Assembly: GCA_036651815.1 (NCBI GenBank)
Contig: JAVVXB010000009.1
Span: 1 to 64,000, forward strand
Source: JAVVXB01 sp036651815
GTDB taxonomy: Bacteria > Bacillota > Clostridia > Christensenellales > CAG-138
Reading direction: 5' to 3'
Length of the DNA stretch: 64,000 nucleotides
The notes under the pieces are model-generated. The model saw only the letters and a program-made list of their open reading frames with translations. It did not search any database and was not told the DNA's origin. Below, in pieces: positions 42,164-51,663 of this stretch (positions within the stretch are counted from its first letter, which is position 1; each line of letters begins with the position of its first letter). A program made the position numbers and the translations under genes.

Positions 42164-43543
42164 ATGTCAAACGACAACAAGGCAACAGGTTACCTACCGG
42201 ATGAACGGCCGCCATTTTGGAAACTCCTGCTGTATGCTGTGCAACAGATTATCGTCATGTTCCCCGCAACCATCCTAGTTGCACTGATCACAGGGTTCCA
42301 TCTGTCCACGACCATCTTTGCCAGCGGTCTTGCCACGTTAGGATTCCTGTTTGTTACCGGAAGAAAAATTCCTCTGTACTACGGTTCCAGTTTTGCATAC
42401 CTGTCCGCCATTATCGGGTTATCCGGCGGCGTTGAGTTTGGGCAGGTTCTGCCAGACGCCACAATTTCCGTTGTGCAGTTCGGCATTATGGCATCCGGTC
42501 TTGTCTCCATTGTCGCAGGTCTGATTGTTAGACGATTTGGCCGGGAAGCCATTGAAAAAGTGCTGCCTCCCACAATCACGGGACCGGTAGCCATCATCAT
42601 CGGACTGACGCTTGCAGGCAATGCGCTGACCGACGCTGCACCGGCTGCGGGCGGCACGGGCATTACTGCCACGAACTTCGTCTGGGTAGTATCCTTAGTC
42701 ACATTGCTGGCCACCATCTTGTTCTCCGTCTACCTCAAAGGTGTATGGGGTCAGATTCCGCTTCTATTGGGACCGATCGCAGGTTGTCTGGTTGCAGGTG
42801 GAATTCTACTTTTCACCGACCAGTCGATGTTCCGTGCCCTGCCTCCTGCAGCGTACAGCGGAACACCCCTGATCCCCGGGTTCCTCTCCTTACCGCACTT
42901 TACCCTGCCAATGCCCAGTTGGGCCGCCGTGCTGGCGATTATGCCCATTGCCATCGCCACCATCCCTGAATCCACGGCGCATGTGTTCCAGCTGGATATC
43001 TACGTCAACAATCTGGCTAAGAAAAAGAAGACCGGCAAAACCTATGATATTGGCGATCGTCTCGGTTCGAACCTCATCGGCGACGGCATTGGCGACATCA
43101 TCTCCGCAGCCATCGGCGGTCCCGCCGGCACCAACTATGGTGAAAATATTAGCGCCATGGCCATCACCCGCGTATTTTCCGTCCCGGTATTGATGACAGC
43201 AGCCATCGTTGCCATGGTATTGGCATGCGTTACGCCATTGGTCAACGTGATTTACGCCATTCCTCAAGCCGTTATCGGCGGTATCGAGATCTATCTGTTT
43301 GGCGCAATCGCAGCTCAGGGCATCGCGATCATGATTGAAAGAAAAGCCGACATGTTTGATTCCAAGAACATTGCAGTCATCGCGGTCATCATGATCATTG
43401 GCATCGGTGGACAATACGCATTTGGCGGTAGCATTCCGTTCTTTGGTCTGAAAGTACCCTGCGTCGCGGGTGCCGCGGTTGCAGGTATTTTGCTCAATCT
43501 TCTCCTGTCAATCGGAAAGAAGCGCACCACTTCCGAAGATTGA
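42164..43543 (+). CDS. Uracil/xanthine permease family protein
   Basis: A 459-residue NCS2 (nucleobase:cation symporter-2) transporter with about 14 helices. The family signature regions are seen: YYGSSFAYLSAI, the TGPVAIIIGLTLAGNA stretch, AIATIPESTAHVFQLD with its substrate-binding Glu, and GGPAGTNYGENISAMAIT. The Gln/Glu and the NYGEN motif favour uracil (UraA-like) over xanthine, but not decisively. ATG 42164 follows GGAGGAGG; the longer frame begins before that site. Confidence 0.88.
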   Translation: MSNDNKATGYLPDERPPFWKLLLYAVQQIIVMFPATILVALITGFHLSTTIFASGLATLGFLFVTGRKIPLYYGSSFAYLSAIIGLSGGVEFGQVLPDATISVVQFGIMASGLVSIVAGLIVRRFGREAIEKVLPPTITGPVAIIIGLTLAGNALTDAAPAAGGTGITATNFVWVVSLVTLLATILFSVYLKGVWGQIPLLLGPIAGCLVAGGILLFTDQSMFRALPPAAYSGTPLIPGFLSLPHFTLPMPSWAAVLAIMPIAIATIPESTAHVFQLDIYVNNLAKKKKTGKTYDIGDRLGSNLIGDGIGDIISAAIGGPAGTNYGENISAMAITRVFSVPVLMTAAIVAMVLACVTPLVNVIYAIPQAVIGGIEIYLFGAIAAQGIAIMIERKADMFDSKNIAVIAVIMIIGIGGQYAFGGSIPFFGLKVPCVAGAAVAGILLNLLLSIGKKRTTSED

Positions 43544-43588
43544 TTCTGGAGATGGCAAACTACCTCCTAATTAGGTTCTCCATTCCCA

Positions 43589-43630
43589 AGAACAATGCCC
43601 GGCAGCAAATAAGCTGCCGGGCATTGTTCT
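43589..43630. terminator. Bidirectional terminator after the permease
   Basis: An 18-bp perfect stem (43589-43606 with 43613-43630), 6-base AAATAA loop, with A and T flanks. Confidence 0.9.
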
Positions 43631-43686
43631 ATCCCTCATTGCCACAGAACATTGAAATGTCAGACCCATTCCTGTACAATAGACGC

Positions 43687-43897
43687 TAGACGTATTTTCA
43701 AAGGAAGAATTTAGAAATTTGAGTGGCTTTTTGTCCGTACAAGCGATAAATTCATAGGTTTGCTGACAGTCGTTAATGGCGTCGAAACACTGGAGTGGCC
43801 AAAATGATACCGATTTGTTAGCGGTAATTCATGGAACCGACATGCAGCAGCAAAAATAGATACCGAAACTGCTTTTCGAGAGAATTGCGAAACACAT
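43687..43897 (+). repeat. Dispersed repeat family, copy C
   Basis: It begins CTAGACGTATTTTCAAAGGAAGAATTTAG, matching copies A and B, with GCTTTTTGTCCGTACAAGCG and AAATTCA inside. It ends near GAATTGCGAAACACATGC, a weak match to the right end. At about 210 bp it is longer than the others, so it may contain an insertion. It lies upstream of the GDSL gene. Confidence 0.6.
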
Positions 43898-43951
43898 GCA
43901 CATGTGAACACTACGTTTTACAAAGCGCATTTCAGGAAAGGACCATGAGCA

Positions 43952-44527
43952 ATGAAAGTCATCTGCCTCGGTGACAGCCTCACCTATGGCTTCGGTGTCC
44001 TGCGCAACCAAGTTTGGACGACGCTTTCCGCCGAACAAACCGGTTTCGAAATCATTAATGCAGGCATCAACGGCGATACGACCAGTGGCATGCTGGCACG
44101 GTTCGCGCAGGACGTTGCTCAACCGCATTCTGACACCGTGCTAATTATGGGCGGTATCAATGACCATATCGCCGGTTGTCCAGCCGGCGTGATGCAGTCA
44201 AACGTCATGGCCATGGTGCAGCAAGCAAGTGCGCTGGGCATCCAGCCAATCATTGGGCTGCCAATTCCCGTCTGCACGGAATTGCTACCGCCAAATTGGG
44301 CATCGCTTTGGCGGCTGAGGGGAGCGGATGCAGAATTATCTACCTATCTGAATTGGCTGCCTATTTTTGCGCAAGCTTTTTCCATTCCTTTGATTGATTT
44401 TAGACAGCCGTTTTTCGCTGCCGCCCAGAGCACGCTTTCTCAGCTCTATCTTGATGGCATCCATCCAACGCCATTCGGTCACAAGCTGATGGCAAAAACC
44501 TTCATTTCTTCAATCCTTATGCTTTGA
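43952..44527 (+). CDS. GDSL/SGNH-family esterase (TesA-like)
   Basis: A 191-residue hydrolase with the SGNH blocks: GDSLTYG (catalytic Ser), INGDTTSGM (Gly), GGINDH (Asn), and DGIHPTPFGH (Asp and His). No signal peptide is visible, so it is likely cytoplasmic. It should deacylate esters or thioesters. AGGAAAGGA is upstream of the ATG. Confidence 0.9.
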   Translation: MKVICLGDSLTYGFGVLRNQVWTTLSAEQTGFEIINAGINGDTTSGMLARFAQDVAQPHSDTVLIMGGINDHIAGCPAGVMQSNVMAMVQQASALGIQPIIGLPIPVCTELLPPNWASLWRLRGADAELSTYLNWLPIFAQAFSIPLIDFRQPFFAAAQSTLSQLYLDGIHPTPFGHKLMAKTFISSILML

Positions 44528-44549
44528 TCCATCAAGCAGCTGCAAATTT

Positions 44550-44833
44550 GGCCGGAAAAGCAGCGGCCTCAGGCTGTGGCATTCGGTGCTTGTTCTTCAC
44601 AAAAATGAAAGCCAATGAATTTGCGCATGGCACAACTATCGTAGATCGCGTCTTCAAAGCCTTCGAACGAAAGATTGAATCACGGCTTGCAGCAGAACCA
44701 TCCGCAACATCTTTTTGATCCCCATTGGCGGACGTTCCCGTTTGCCATTTAGGCAATAGGGGCCGAATTAGCGCAATCAATCATCCCATGGAATAATCCC
44801 ATTCATGACATCCACAAATTGTTCCCGCTTCAT
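44550..44833 (-). pseudogene. IS5-family transposase, decayed N-terminal part
   Basis: On the minus strand ATG 44833 opens MKREQFVDVMNGIIPWDD, then stops. Pieces in shifting frames continue the family pattern: NGKRERPPMGIKKMLRM, FNLSFEGFEDAIYDS, CAMRKFIGFHFCEEQAP. These match the N-terminal domain of IS5/IS1031-type transposases, with at least two frameshifts and stops. The DDE domain is missing. Confidence 0.7.
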
Positions 44834-44837
44834 CGTT

Positions 44838-45092
44838 TTTCCCTTGTGCGATACTCAATATCCGAAACCATCAGCAGATACAACGCCTGCGCTCACTTTT
44901 TTCTATGATTCCATGAATTACAATGCTTGATTTCATCAGCGAGACCTTAGCTCTTTCTTGAGCGTCGCAAAGAAGGACTTCTTTCTCGCGTTATCATAGC
45001 AACATCCGGTTCGTTCCATGCTCTGACGTGCAGCGTACTTTTGTAATGCTCCTCTGAAAACTCGGCTTGTGTACGAACTGTCGAAGTGACTA
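44838..45092 (-). pseudogene. IS3-family transposase OrfB, decayed C-terminal part
   Basis: The minus-strand frame from 45092 reads SRVFRGALQKYAARQSM, then ERTGCCYDNARKKSFFATLKKEL, which is the DDE-domain end of IS3 OrfB (normally S-x-R-x-G-x-x-x-DNA-x-x-E-S-F). The catalytic Glu position reads Lys-Lys, so it is inactive as well as interrupted. A second frame gives the typical OrfB tail (ALYLLMVSDIEYR) abutting the IS5 remnant. Confidence 0.75.
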
Positions 45093-45154
45093 TGTAGCGT
45101 CTATTGAATAATAGACACTAATTGAACCCGCAAACTCCTCTTTTGAAATACGTC

Positions 45155-48100
45155 TTATGCATCCAGCACCGTACAGCGCATCACCTGATGCAAAAACTCC
45201 GGCATCGCTGTGGCAAGGGTCTGTGCATCCACGTTCTTCTGCTTAACCCGAATGCCAGGCGGCTCCGTGGCAATCAGCTGTGCGCCCTGCATTCTGCTGA
45301 TGGCTGCAATGAGCCTACCGCCATCGATGCGAGCCTCCCCATCAAATCTCAGCACAGCCTCACCATCCCGCACGGTAACGGCTTGGATAAAGCCCCGCGC
45401 AGCATAGGCTTTGATCAGCGCAATGCGCATGAGATTTTCAACAGCCTCCGGCGGTTCTCCATAGCGGTCAATCAATTCCTCCGTCACATCCAGCAATGCA
45501 TCACGCCCGTCGATATCCGCAATTCTCCGGTACACCTTCAGCCGCTGCATCTCGGAATGAATATAGGTATGCGGAATATGCGCATCCAGTGGAATATCCA
45601 CCGTCGGGTCCACCGCGGGCGGCAATTCCTTACCTTGGGCTTCATCCACCGCCTGCCGAACAAGCTTTGTATAGTATTCATAACCCACGTCGCTGATATG
45701 GCCATGCTGCTCCGCGCCTAGCAGGCTGCCCGCGCCACGAATTTCCAAGTCACGCATAGCCAACTGAAACCCTGCACCAAATTGGGTAAATTCCCGGATA
45801 GCCATGAGGCGCTTAGCCGCCTTTTCATTCATGGTTCTGTTCGCTTGTACCGTGAAGTATGCATAGCCAAGGCGGTTACTGCGCCCTACACGGCCACGCA
45901 GCTGATACAATTGTGCAAGCCCCATCCGGTCGGCATCGATGACCACCAACGTATTGACGTTGGCAATATCCAATCCACTTTCAATGATGGTTGAGCACAG
46001 CAGCACATCTGCCTGATTCTGCATAAACTCCAGCATGGCATTTTCAAGCTGCGTCTCCGCCATCTGCCCGTGCGCCATGATAATCCGCACCTCCGGCACC
46101 AGCTTTTCAATCCGCCGCGCCATGCTTTCCATCGTCTGCACATGGTTGGAAACCACATAGGTCTGTCCGCCTCGCGCCATCTCGCGGGAAATGGCGTCGG
46201 TCAGCAGTGCATCCGTATATTCCAGCACAAAGGTCTGCACCGGATAACGCTCCTCCGGCGGCGTCTCAATGACGCTGATATCCCGAATGCCGGAGAGCGA
46301 CATGTTCAGCGTGCGCGGGATGGGCGTTGCCGTCAGCGTCAGTACATCCACAGTTTTTTTGAGTTCCTTCATCTGCTCCTTATGATTGACACCAAACCGA
46401 TGCTCCTCGTCAATGATGAGAAGTCCCAGATCTTTAAACTTCAGATCCTTTGCCAGCAGCGAATGCGTTCCCACCAGAATGTCAATGTCCCCATCAGCAG
46501 TGCGCTTTTTGATCTGAATCCGCTCTTTTGCCTGTTGAAAACGCGATAGGCACGCAGCCTTGATCGGGAAATCAGAGAATCGTGACACAATGGTATTGTA
46601 GTGTTGTTGAGCCAGGATCGTGGTCGGCACTAGAATCGCCACCTGTTTGCTATCCTGCACCGCTTTGAACGCCGCCCGCATGGCAACCTCCGTCTTTCCA
46701 TAGCCCACGTCCCCGCAGAGCAGCCGATCCATCGGCCGGCTTTTTTCCATATCCGCCTTAATATCCGCTATACTCTGAATCTGATCGGGTGTTTCCTCAT
46801 AGGGAAAGCGATCCTCAAATTGCTTTTGCCACGCAGTGTCCGCCGCAAAAGCATGTCCCTTCTCCCCTGCCCGCGCGGCATATAGTGCGGCAAGATCAAC
46901 CGCCAGTTTTTTAGCTGCTGATTTTGCCTTGCTCACACGGTTTTCCCAATCCACACCACCAAGTTTGCTCAGCGAAGGCAGCGTCTCCTCGTCTCCGCCA
47001 CCAATATATTTTTGAATGCGATCAAGCTGATCGGTCGGGATATACAGCCGGTCGCCACCCTTGTATTCGATGAGCAGATAATCCCGGGTATTGCCCTGCA
47101 CCGTCAACGGCTCTACCTTGACAAAACGGCCGATGCCATGAGCCTCATGCACAATATAATCCCCGACATTCAGTTCTGAAAACAGCAGATGGTTCTTGCG
47201 CTTTATACCCCTGATCCCACGTTCCTGTTTACCAAACAGTTCATATTCCGCAAGCGCGGTGACTTTCAACGTTGGATACGCAAATCCCTGCCCCAGCCGC
47301 ACCTCATAGATAACCGATGAGCCTGCCTGCGGCAGCCGCGTCATCGTCTTGAGTACCGGCAGTTCCACGCCATGGTCCGTAAGCGCCGTCTGTACCCGTT
47401 CGGCAAACTCCCCGGCAAAGATCAGTATGGTTTCACCATTCGTCTGCGCACGGGTTACGTCACGTGCAAGTTCATCAAAATTGCCGAGATATTGGGCGGC
47501 ATTGCGTGCAGGAAACTGCACGACTTCGCGGGGTGAAAATGCGGGATGTGTACGCGAGAGCGCATAGGTCAGCAGTGTGCGGGGCGTATCCAGTTTCTCC
47601 ATGGTTTCGGATGCACTTCTGAGCAACTTTACCTGCTCCGGCGCCCCTTCTCCGCGCTCCAGCATCGCAGAAACCAGCTCGCAAAAACGAGTCTGCTCCG
47701 TGCGCGCCGCCTCATCCACCATCAGCGCCTCATCAATGAGCAGAATTGCGTCCTTGGGCAGATAATCTAATACGGTTTCGGTCTTGGAAAATAGCAGCGG
47801 CAACAGTACATCCCCGCCAGAGCAGGCCATTCCCTGTTCCCAAGCCGATTTCTGCTCCGAAAATCCGATTTTCCCATCGATCTTCTGCAGCGCGCGCTGG
47901 ATACCCTCCGGCGACTGCGGCGTCTCAAAAGCAGGTGGCAGTGACAGTAGTTGCACCTGCTCAATGGCACGTTGCGTCACGGGATCAAACGTGCGCATTT
48001 GGTCGATTTCATCCCCAAAAAACTCAATGCGCACCGGGTAACGTTCCTGCATGGGATACACATCCACAAGATCGCCTCGCGCGGCAACCTGCCCACGACC

Positions 48101-48583
48101 TTCCACCAACTCCACCCGTTCATATCCTGCCCGCGTCAACCGTTCCAGCAACGCACGCGGCTCCAGTGCTTCACCGGTATGAATATCGATAATTTGTTCA
48201 GCGAAAGCACGCTTTGGCGCCAACGCCTGCATCGCGGCTGCCGCTGAACAGGCCACAACCGCCCGTTCATTGCGCACCAGCAACGTCAGCGCCTGTATAC
48301 GATCCGACTCGCGCTCGCCGGATGCGGCGCGCACATAGGTCAGCGGTGTTTCACGTGGCAGCAATAGCGCCGTCTCAACGCCCATCAGCCTTGCATCATC
48401 CCGCAATTTTACCGCATTCGTATCCGTGGCAGTCATCACAAGCACCGTGTGGGCACGGCTCAGTGCCGCCGCCAGATGTGCACGGTGCGCCGCAGGCAGA
48501 CCAAATACCGCAACCGGGCCTTTGCCCCCCTCCAGCGCTTCCTGTATGCGCCGGAACTCTGTTGCGGAATCCAGTATGTTCAG
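45155..48583 (-). CDS. mfd: Transcription-repair coupling factor Mfd
   Basis: A protein of about 1142 residues, if read from CTG 48583, that releases RNA polymerase stalled at lesions and recruits UvrA. Visible are a UvrB-like N-terminal module (EALEGGKGPVAVFGLPAAHRA), the RNA-polymerase-interaction domain (GDYIVHEAHGIGRF), the RecG-like motor (Walker A GDVGYGKTE, box DEEHRFG, TATPIPRTL, GRVGRS) and the TRCF C-terminal domain. The conserved N-terminus runs about 46 codons upstream of the first ATG-initiated frame, back to CTG-AAC-ATA-CTG. No ATG, GTG or TTG exists between it and the in-frame TGA near 48614. It lies 64 bp after pth on the same strand. Confidence 0.9.
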   Translation of the reverse strand: MNILDSATEFRRIQEALEGGKGPVAVFGLPAAHRAHLAAALSRAHTVLVMTATDTNAVKLRDDARLMGVETALLLPRETPLTYVRAASGERESDRIQALTLLVRNERAVVACSAAAAMQALAPKRAFAEQIIDIHTGEALEPRALLERLTRAGYERVELVEGRGQVAARGDLVDVYPMQERYPVRIEFFGDEIDQMRTFDPVTQRAIEQVQLLSLPPAFETPQSPEGIQRALQKIDGKIGFSEQKSAWEQGMACSGGDVLLPLLFSKTETVLDYLPKDAILLIDEALMVDEAARTEQTRFCELVSAMLERGEGAPEQVKLLRSASETMEKLDTPRTLLTYALSRTHPAFSPREVVQFPARNAAQYLGNFDELARDVTRAQTNGETILIFAGEFAERVQTALTDHGVELPVLKTMTRLPQAGSSVIYEVRLGQGFAYPTLKVTALAEYELFGKQERGIRGIKRKNHLLFSELNVGDYIVHEAHGIGRFVKVEPLTVQGNTRDYLLIEYKGGDRLYIPTDQLDRIQKYIGGGDEETLPSLSKLGGVDWENRVSKAKSAAKKLAVDLAALYAARAGEKGHAFAADTAWQKQFEDRFPYEETPDQIQSIADIKADMEKSRPMDRLLCGDVGYGKTEVAMRAAFKAVQDSKQVAILVPTTILAQQHYNTIVSRFSDFPIKAACLSRFQQAKERIQIKKRTADGDIDILVGTHSLLAKDLKFKDLGLLIIDEEHRFGVNHKEQMKELKKTVDVLTLTATPIPRTLNMSLSGIRDISVIETPPEERYPVQTFVLEYTDALLTDAISREMARGGQTYVVSNHVQTMESMARRIEKLVPEVRIIMAHGQMAETQLENAMLEFMQNQADVLLCSTIIESGLDIANVNTLVVIDADRMGLAQLYQLRGRVGRSNRLGYAYFTVQANRTMNEKAAKRLMAIREFTQFGAGFQLAMRDLEIRGAGSLLGAEQHGHISDVGYEYYTKLVRQAVDEAQGKELPPAVDPTVDIPLDAHIPHTYIHSEMQRLKVYRRIADIDGRDALLDVTEELIDRYGEPPEAVENLMRIALIKAYAARGFIQAVTVRDGEAVLRFDGEARIDGGRLIAAISRMQGAQLIATEPPGIRVKQKNVDAQTLATAMPEFLHQVMRCTVLDA

Positions 48584-48647
48584 TATAGAGTTGTCAAGAG
48601 TATGCGTGATGGATCACCTCAAATTTCAGAACCTGCACAGCATCAAA

Positions 48648-49238
48648 CTATTCTTTGCTGCCAGTTCCTTGATGTTTTTTGTTGTATTTCGCCTGTGCAT
48701 CTGCAATTCGACCCGCTAGGATCATTTTTACTGCATCGGCAGCCGCGTCAAACGCATCTGAAAGCTGTGCTTGTTCCGCCTTGCTGGGCTTTTTGAGCAC
48801 ATAGTCCTTGAGCGCATCGCCTTGGTTGCTGCCAACCCCAATGCGTACGCGGGGAAACTGATCGCTGCCCACGCAGGCAAGCACGGATCGCATGCCATTG
48901 TGCGTACCCGCACTGCCACTGCTACGAATACGAAGCCCGCCCACCGGCAGGTCAATATCATCGTAGAGTACAATCAGATTTTCCGGCGGCACCTTGTAAA
49001 AGTGCAAAATCGACTGCACACAGTCGCCGGATAGATTCATGTACGTTGTAGGCTTGACGAGGATCACCCGTTGCCCATTTTGATTTCCTTCGCCATATAA
49101 GCCGGAAAAGCCACGCTTGTTAAACCGGACGCCCATGCACTCCGCAAGACGTTCGACAGCTTGGAAACCGGCGTTATGGCGTGTTTTTCGATAGATCAGC
49201 CCGGGATTTCCCAAGCCCACAATCATATAAATTTCCAT
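48648..49238 (-). CDS. pth: Peptidyl-tRNA hydrolase
   Basis: A 196-residue enzyme that recycles peptidyl-tRNAs. Family motifs are GLGNPGLIYRKTRHNAGF with the catalytic His, KPTTYMNLSG, and YDDIDLPVGGLRIRSSGSAGTHNG. Length is standard. The ATG at 49238 has no ribosome site; an extended -10-like TGATAAAAT lies only 8 bases upstream, so the transcript leader would be 1-2 bases. It is upstream of mfd, a common pairing in Firmicutes. Confidence 0.95.
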   Translation of the reverse strand: MEIYMIVGLGNPGLIYRKTRHNAGFQAVERLAECMGVRFNKRGFSGLYGEGNQNGQRVILVKPTTYMNLSGDCVQSILHFYKVPPENLIVLYDDIDLPVGGLRIRSSGSAGTHNGMRSVLACVGSDQFPRVRIGVGSNQGDALKDYVLKKPSKAEQAQLSDAFDAAADAVKMILAGRIADAQAKYNKKHQGTGSKE

Positions 49239-49315
49239 AGTCTTTTATTTTATCATTGAAATGCGCTCTTGACAACCACTCTGTTTTTATGATAAAATGC
49301 GCACATTCTATATAA

Positions 49316-49600
49316 GCGATGACGGAAAGAGTAAGCGGTAATACCTCTTGGCAGAGAGTCGGGCACTGGGCATGGATTCCCATGGTGCAAGCCCGGCAGA
49401 GGCGTCCCGCCGAACATGGCTCCCGAGCTTCTCGTAGTGAACGCTTCATTTGCCTGAACGCGAGCGGGTACGGCCCGATACAGCCTGAACTTATGCCCCC
49501 GGTCTCGGGGAAGTAGGGTGGCTTACAAACAGTGGTGTCTTTGGGTGCATACTGTCCTTACAGGATGGTATGCACCTGTTTTCTTTTATGGAAAAGTTTC
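49316..49600 (+). promoter_or_regulatory. T-box leader controlling metG
   Basis: Landmarks in order: AAAGAGTA, the apical stem I segment CAGAGAGTCGGG with GGTGCAAGCCCG, then GAAC followed by ATG at 49416-49418, which would be the Met specifier codon. Downstream are the T-box core AGGGTGG (49515-49521) and the terminator stem GGTGCATAC/GTATGCACC (about 49554-49585) with a T-rich tail. Uncharged tRNA-Met should pair with the ATG and favour antitermination. The T-box 3' half (CTTAC) deviates from the usual NACCGCG. Confidence 0.8.
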
Positions 49601-49659
49601 GTGAACCACCATGCACGCTTTTTACGTACTTGCATTAAAATTTAGGAGGAAATCATACC

Positions 49660-51648
49660 ATGGCAGAGCGAAAACCTTTTTACATTACCACACCGATCTA
49701 TTATCCAAGCGCAAACCTGCACATTGGCCACGCATATTGCACCGTTGCAACCGATGCCATAGCCCGTTACAAACGTCAGCGAAATTACGATGTGTTTTTT
49801 TTAACCGGCTCCGACGAGCACGGCCAGAAAATCGAGCGCAAAGCCAAGGCGGAAGGCGTTACCCCGCAGCAATATGTGGATAAAATTGTCGTTGGATTTA
49901 AAGAGTTATGGCAGTTACTGGATATTTCTTATGACAAATTCGTCCGCACCACCGATGATTACCACATCAAGACCGTTCAAAAAATCTTTAAGCAGCTATA
50001 TGACCAGGGCGATATTTATAAGTCCAAATATGCCGGGCATTACTGCACCCCTTGCGAAAGCTTTTGGCTCGAGCGACAGGTCAAGGATGCCAACGGCGTC
50101 TGCCCGGACTGCGGCGGTCCTGTGGAGATGGTGGAGGAGGAGAGCTATTTTTTCCGGCTCAGCAAATATGCCGATCGTCTGATCCAGTATATCAAGGATA
50201 ATCCAACATTTATTCAGCCCGTGAGCCGCACCAACGAAATGCTAACCAATTTTCTGTTGCCAGGGCTTGAGGATCTCTGCGTCAGTCGTACAAGTTTTAA
50301 GTGGGGAATTCCCGTAACTTTTGATGACAATCACGTCGTATACGTTTGGCTTGATGCGCTTAGTAACTATATTTCCGCTCTTGGATGGGGAAGCAGCGAC
50401 GATTCCCTATATCAAAAATATTGGCCTGCGAACGTTCACATCGTTGGCAAGGAAATCGTTCGGTTTCATACGATCATTTGGCCGATCATGCTCATGGCAT
50501 TGGGTCTCCCGTTGCCCAAGCAGGTTTTTGGTCACGGTTGGCTTGTACTGGATGGCGGAAAAATGAGCAAGAGCAAGGGAAACGTGGTGGACCCCGTCAA
50601 GCTTTGCCAACGCTACGGCGTGGATGCCATACGCTACTTCCTACTGCGCGAAGTTCCCTTCGGCAGTGACGGCACGTTCTCCAACGAAGCCCTCATTGGT
50701 CGCATCAATACGGATTTGGCCAACGATCTTGGCAACCTTCTCTCCCGCACCATTGCTATGATCGACAAGTATTGCGATGGCAGACTGCCCTCGCCGGGTC
50801 TTAGTGCGGACGAAGATTTGGCGCTGAGCCGGCAAGCGATGGAGCTGCCCACCAAGGTGGACGCGCAGATGGACGAGTTGCATATTCCGGATGCACTGGC
50901 TGAAATCTGGAAGCTTGTAGGCGCATGTAACAAGTACATCGATGTCACCGCCCCCTGGATTCTTGCTAAAACGGAGGAAGGCAAGCTGCGACTCTCCAGC
51001 GTGTTGTATCATCTCGCGGAATGTCTGCGCATCATTGCCATTCTGTTGAAGCCTTATCTAACCGCAACGCCCGGGCTGATGTTTGAACAGCTCGGCACGC
51101 CCACCCATCTGCAATCGCTCGAAACCGTCAGCTGGGGCGGAAGTGCAGCCGATACGCCCGTGCATAAGGGCGATGCCATCTTTCCCCGCATCGACGTGCA
51201 AAAGGAGCTTGCTTATCTGGAGGAGGAAACCGCCCGACAGAAAGCGGACGCACAAGCAAAACTGGGCATCGTTGAAACACCTGCCGCCACAGCCACCGTT
51301 CAAGAAGACGCTTCGCTTCCGGAGATTGATTACGAAGATTTCGCAAAGATTGAGCTGCGCCTTGCCAAGGTTGTCGCCTGTGAGGAGATCAAGCGCAGCA
51401 AAAAGCTGCTCAAGCTCACCGTAGAGGTGGGTGAAGAATTACGCACGGTGGTTTCCGGTATCAAAAAATGGTATGCGCCAGAGGACCTCATTGGAAAAAC
51501 AGTGGTTCTCGTTGCTAATCTCAAACCCGTCACGCTCTGCGGCGTGGAAAGTCACGGCATGATTCTCTGTGCCTCTGACGATGCGGACGAAAATCTCTCC
51601 GCCATCACGACGCTCGCCGAAATGGGCAGCGGTTTGAAGGTGCGATAA
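49660..51648 (+). CDS. metG: Methionyl-tRNA synthetase
   Basis: A 662-residue class I synthetase charging tRNA-Met. The HIGH box (LHIGHAY), a CxxC/CxxC knuckle (CTPCE, CPDCGG), GHGWL and KMSKS (GGKMSKSKGN) are in place. The C-terminal tRNA-binding EMAP-like domain (about 560-662; KIELRLAKVVACEEI, VSGIKKWY) makes it a long dimeric form. GGAGGAAAT precedes the ATG. It is preceded by a Met-specific T-box and followed within 15 bp by a GNAT gene and tatD. Confidence 0.98.
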   Translation: MAERKPFYITTPIYYPSANLHIGHAYCTVATDAIARYKRQRNYDVFFLTGSDEHGQKIERKAKAEGVTPQQYVDKIVVGFKELWQLLDISYDKFVRTTDDYHIKTVQKIFKQLYDQGDIYKSKYAGHYCTPCESFWLERQVKDANGVCPDCGGPVEMVEEESYFFRLSKYADRLIQYIKDNPTFIQPVSRTNEMLTNFLLPGLEDLCVSRTSFKWGIPVTFDDNHVVYVWLDALSNYISALGWGSSDDSLYQKYWPANVHIVGKEIVRFHTIIWPIMLMALGLPLPKQVFGHGWLVLDGGKMSKSKGNVVDPVKLCQRYGVDAIRYFLLREVPFGSDGTFSNEALIGRINTDLANDLGNLLSRTIAMIDKYCDGRLPSPGLSADEDLALSRQAMELPTKVDAQMDELHIPDALAEIWKLVGACNKYIDVTAPWILAKTEEGKLRLSSVLYHLAECLRIIAILLKPYLTATPGLMFEQLGTPTHLQSLETVSWGGSAADTPVHKGDAIFPRIDVQKELAYLEEETARQKADAQAKLGIVETPAATATVQEDASLPEIDYEDFAKIELRLAKVVACEEIKRSKKLLKLTVEVGEELRTVVSGIKKWYAPEDLIGKTVVLVANLKPVTLCGVESHGMILCASDDADENLSAITTLAEMGSGLKVR

Positions 51649-51663
51649 AAGGATGGTATTTCC

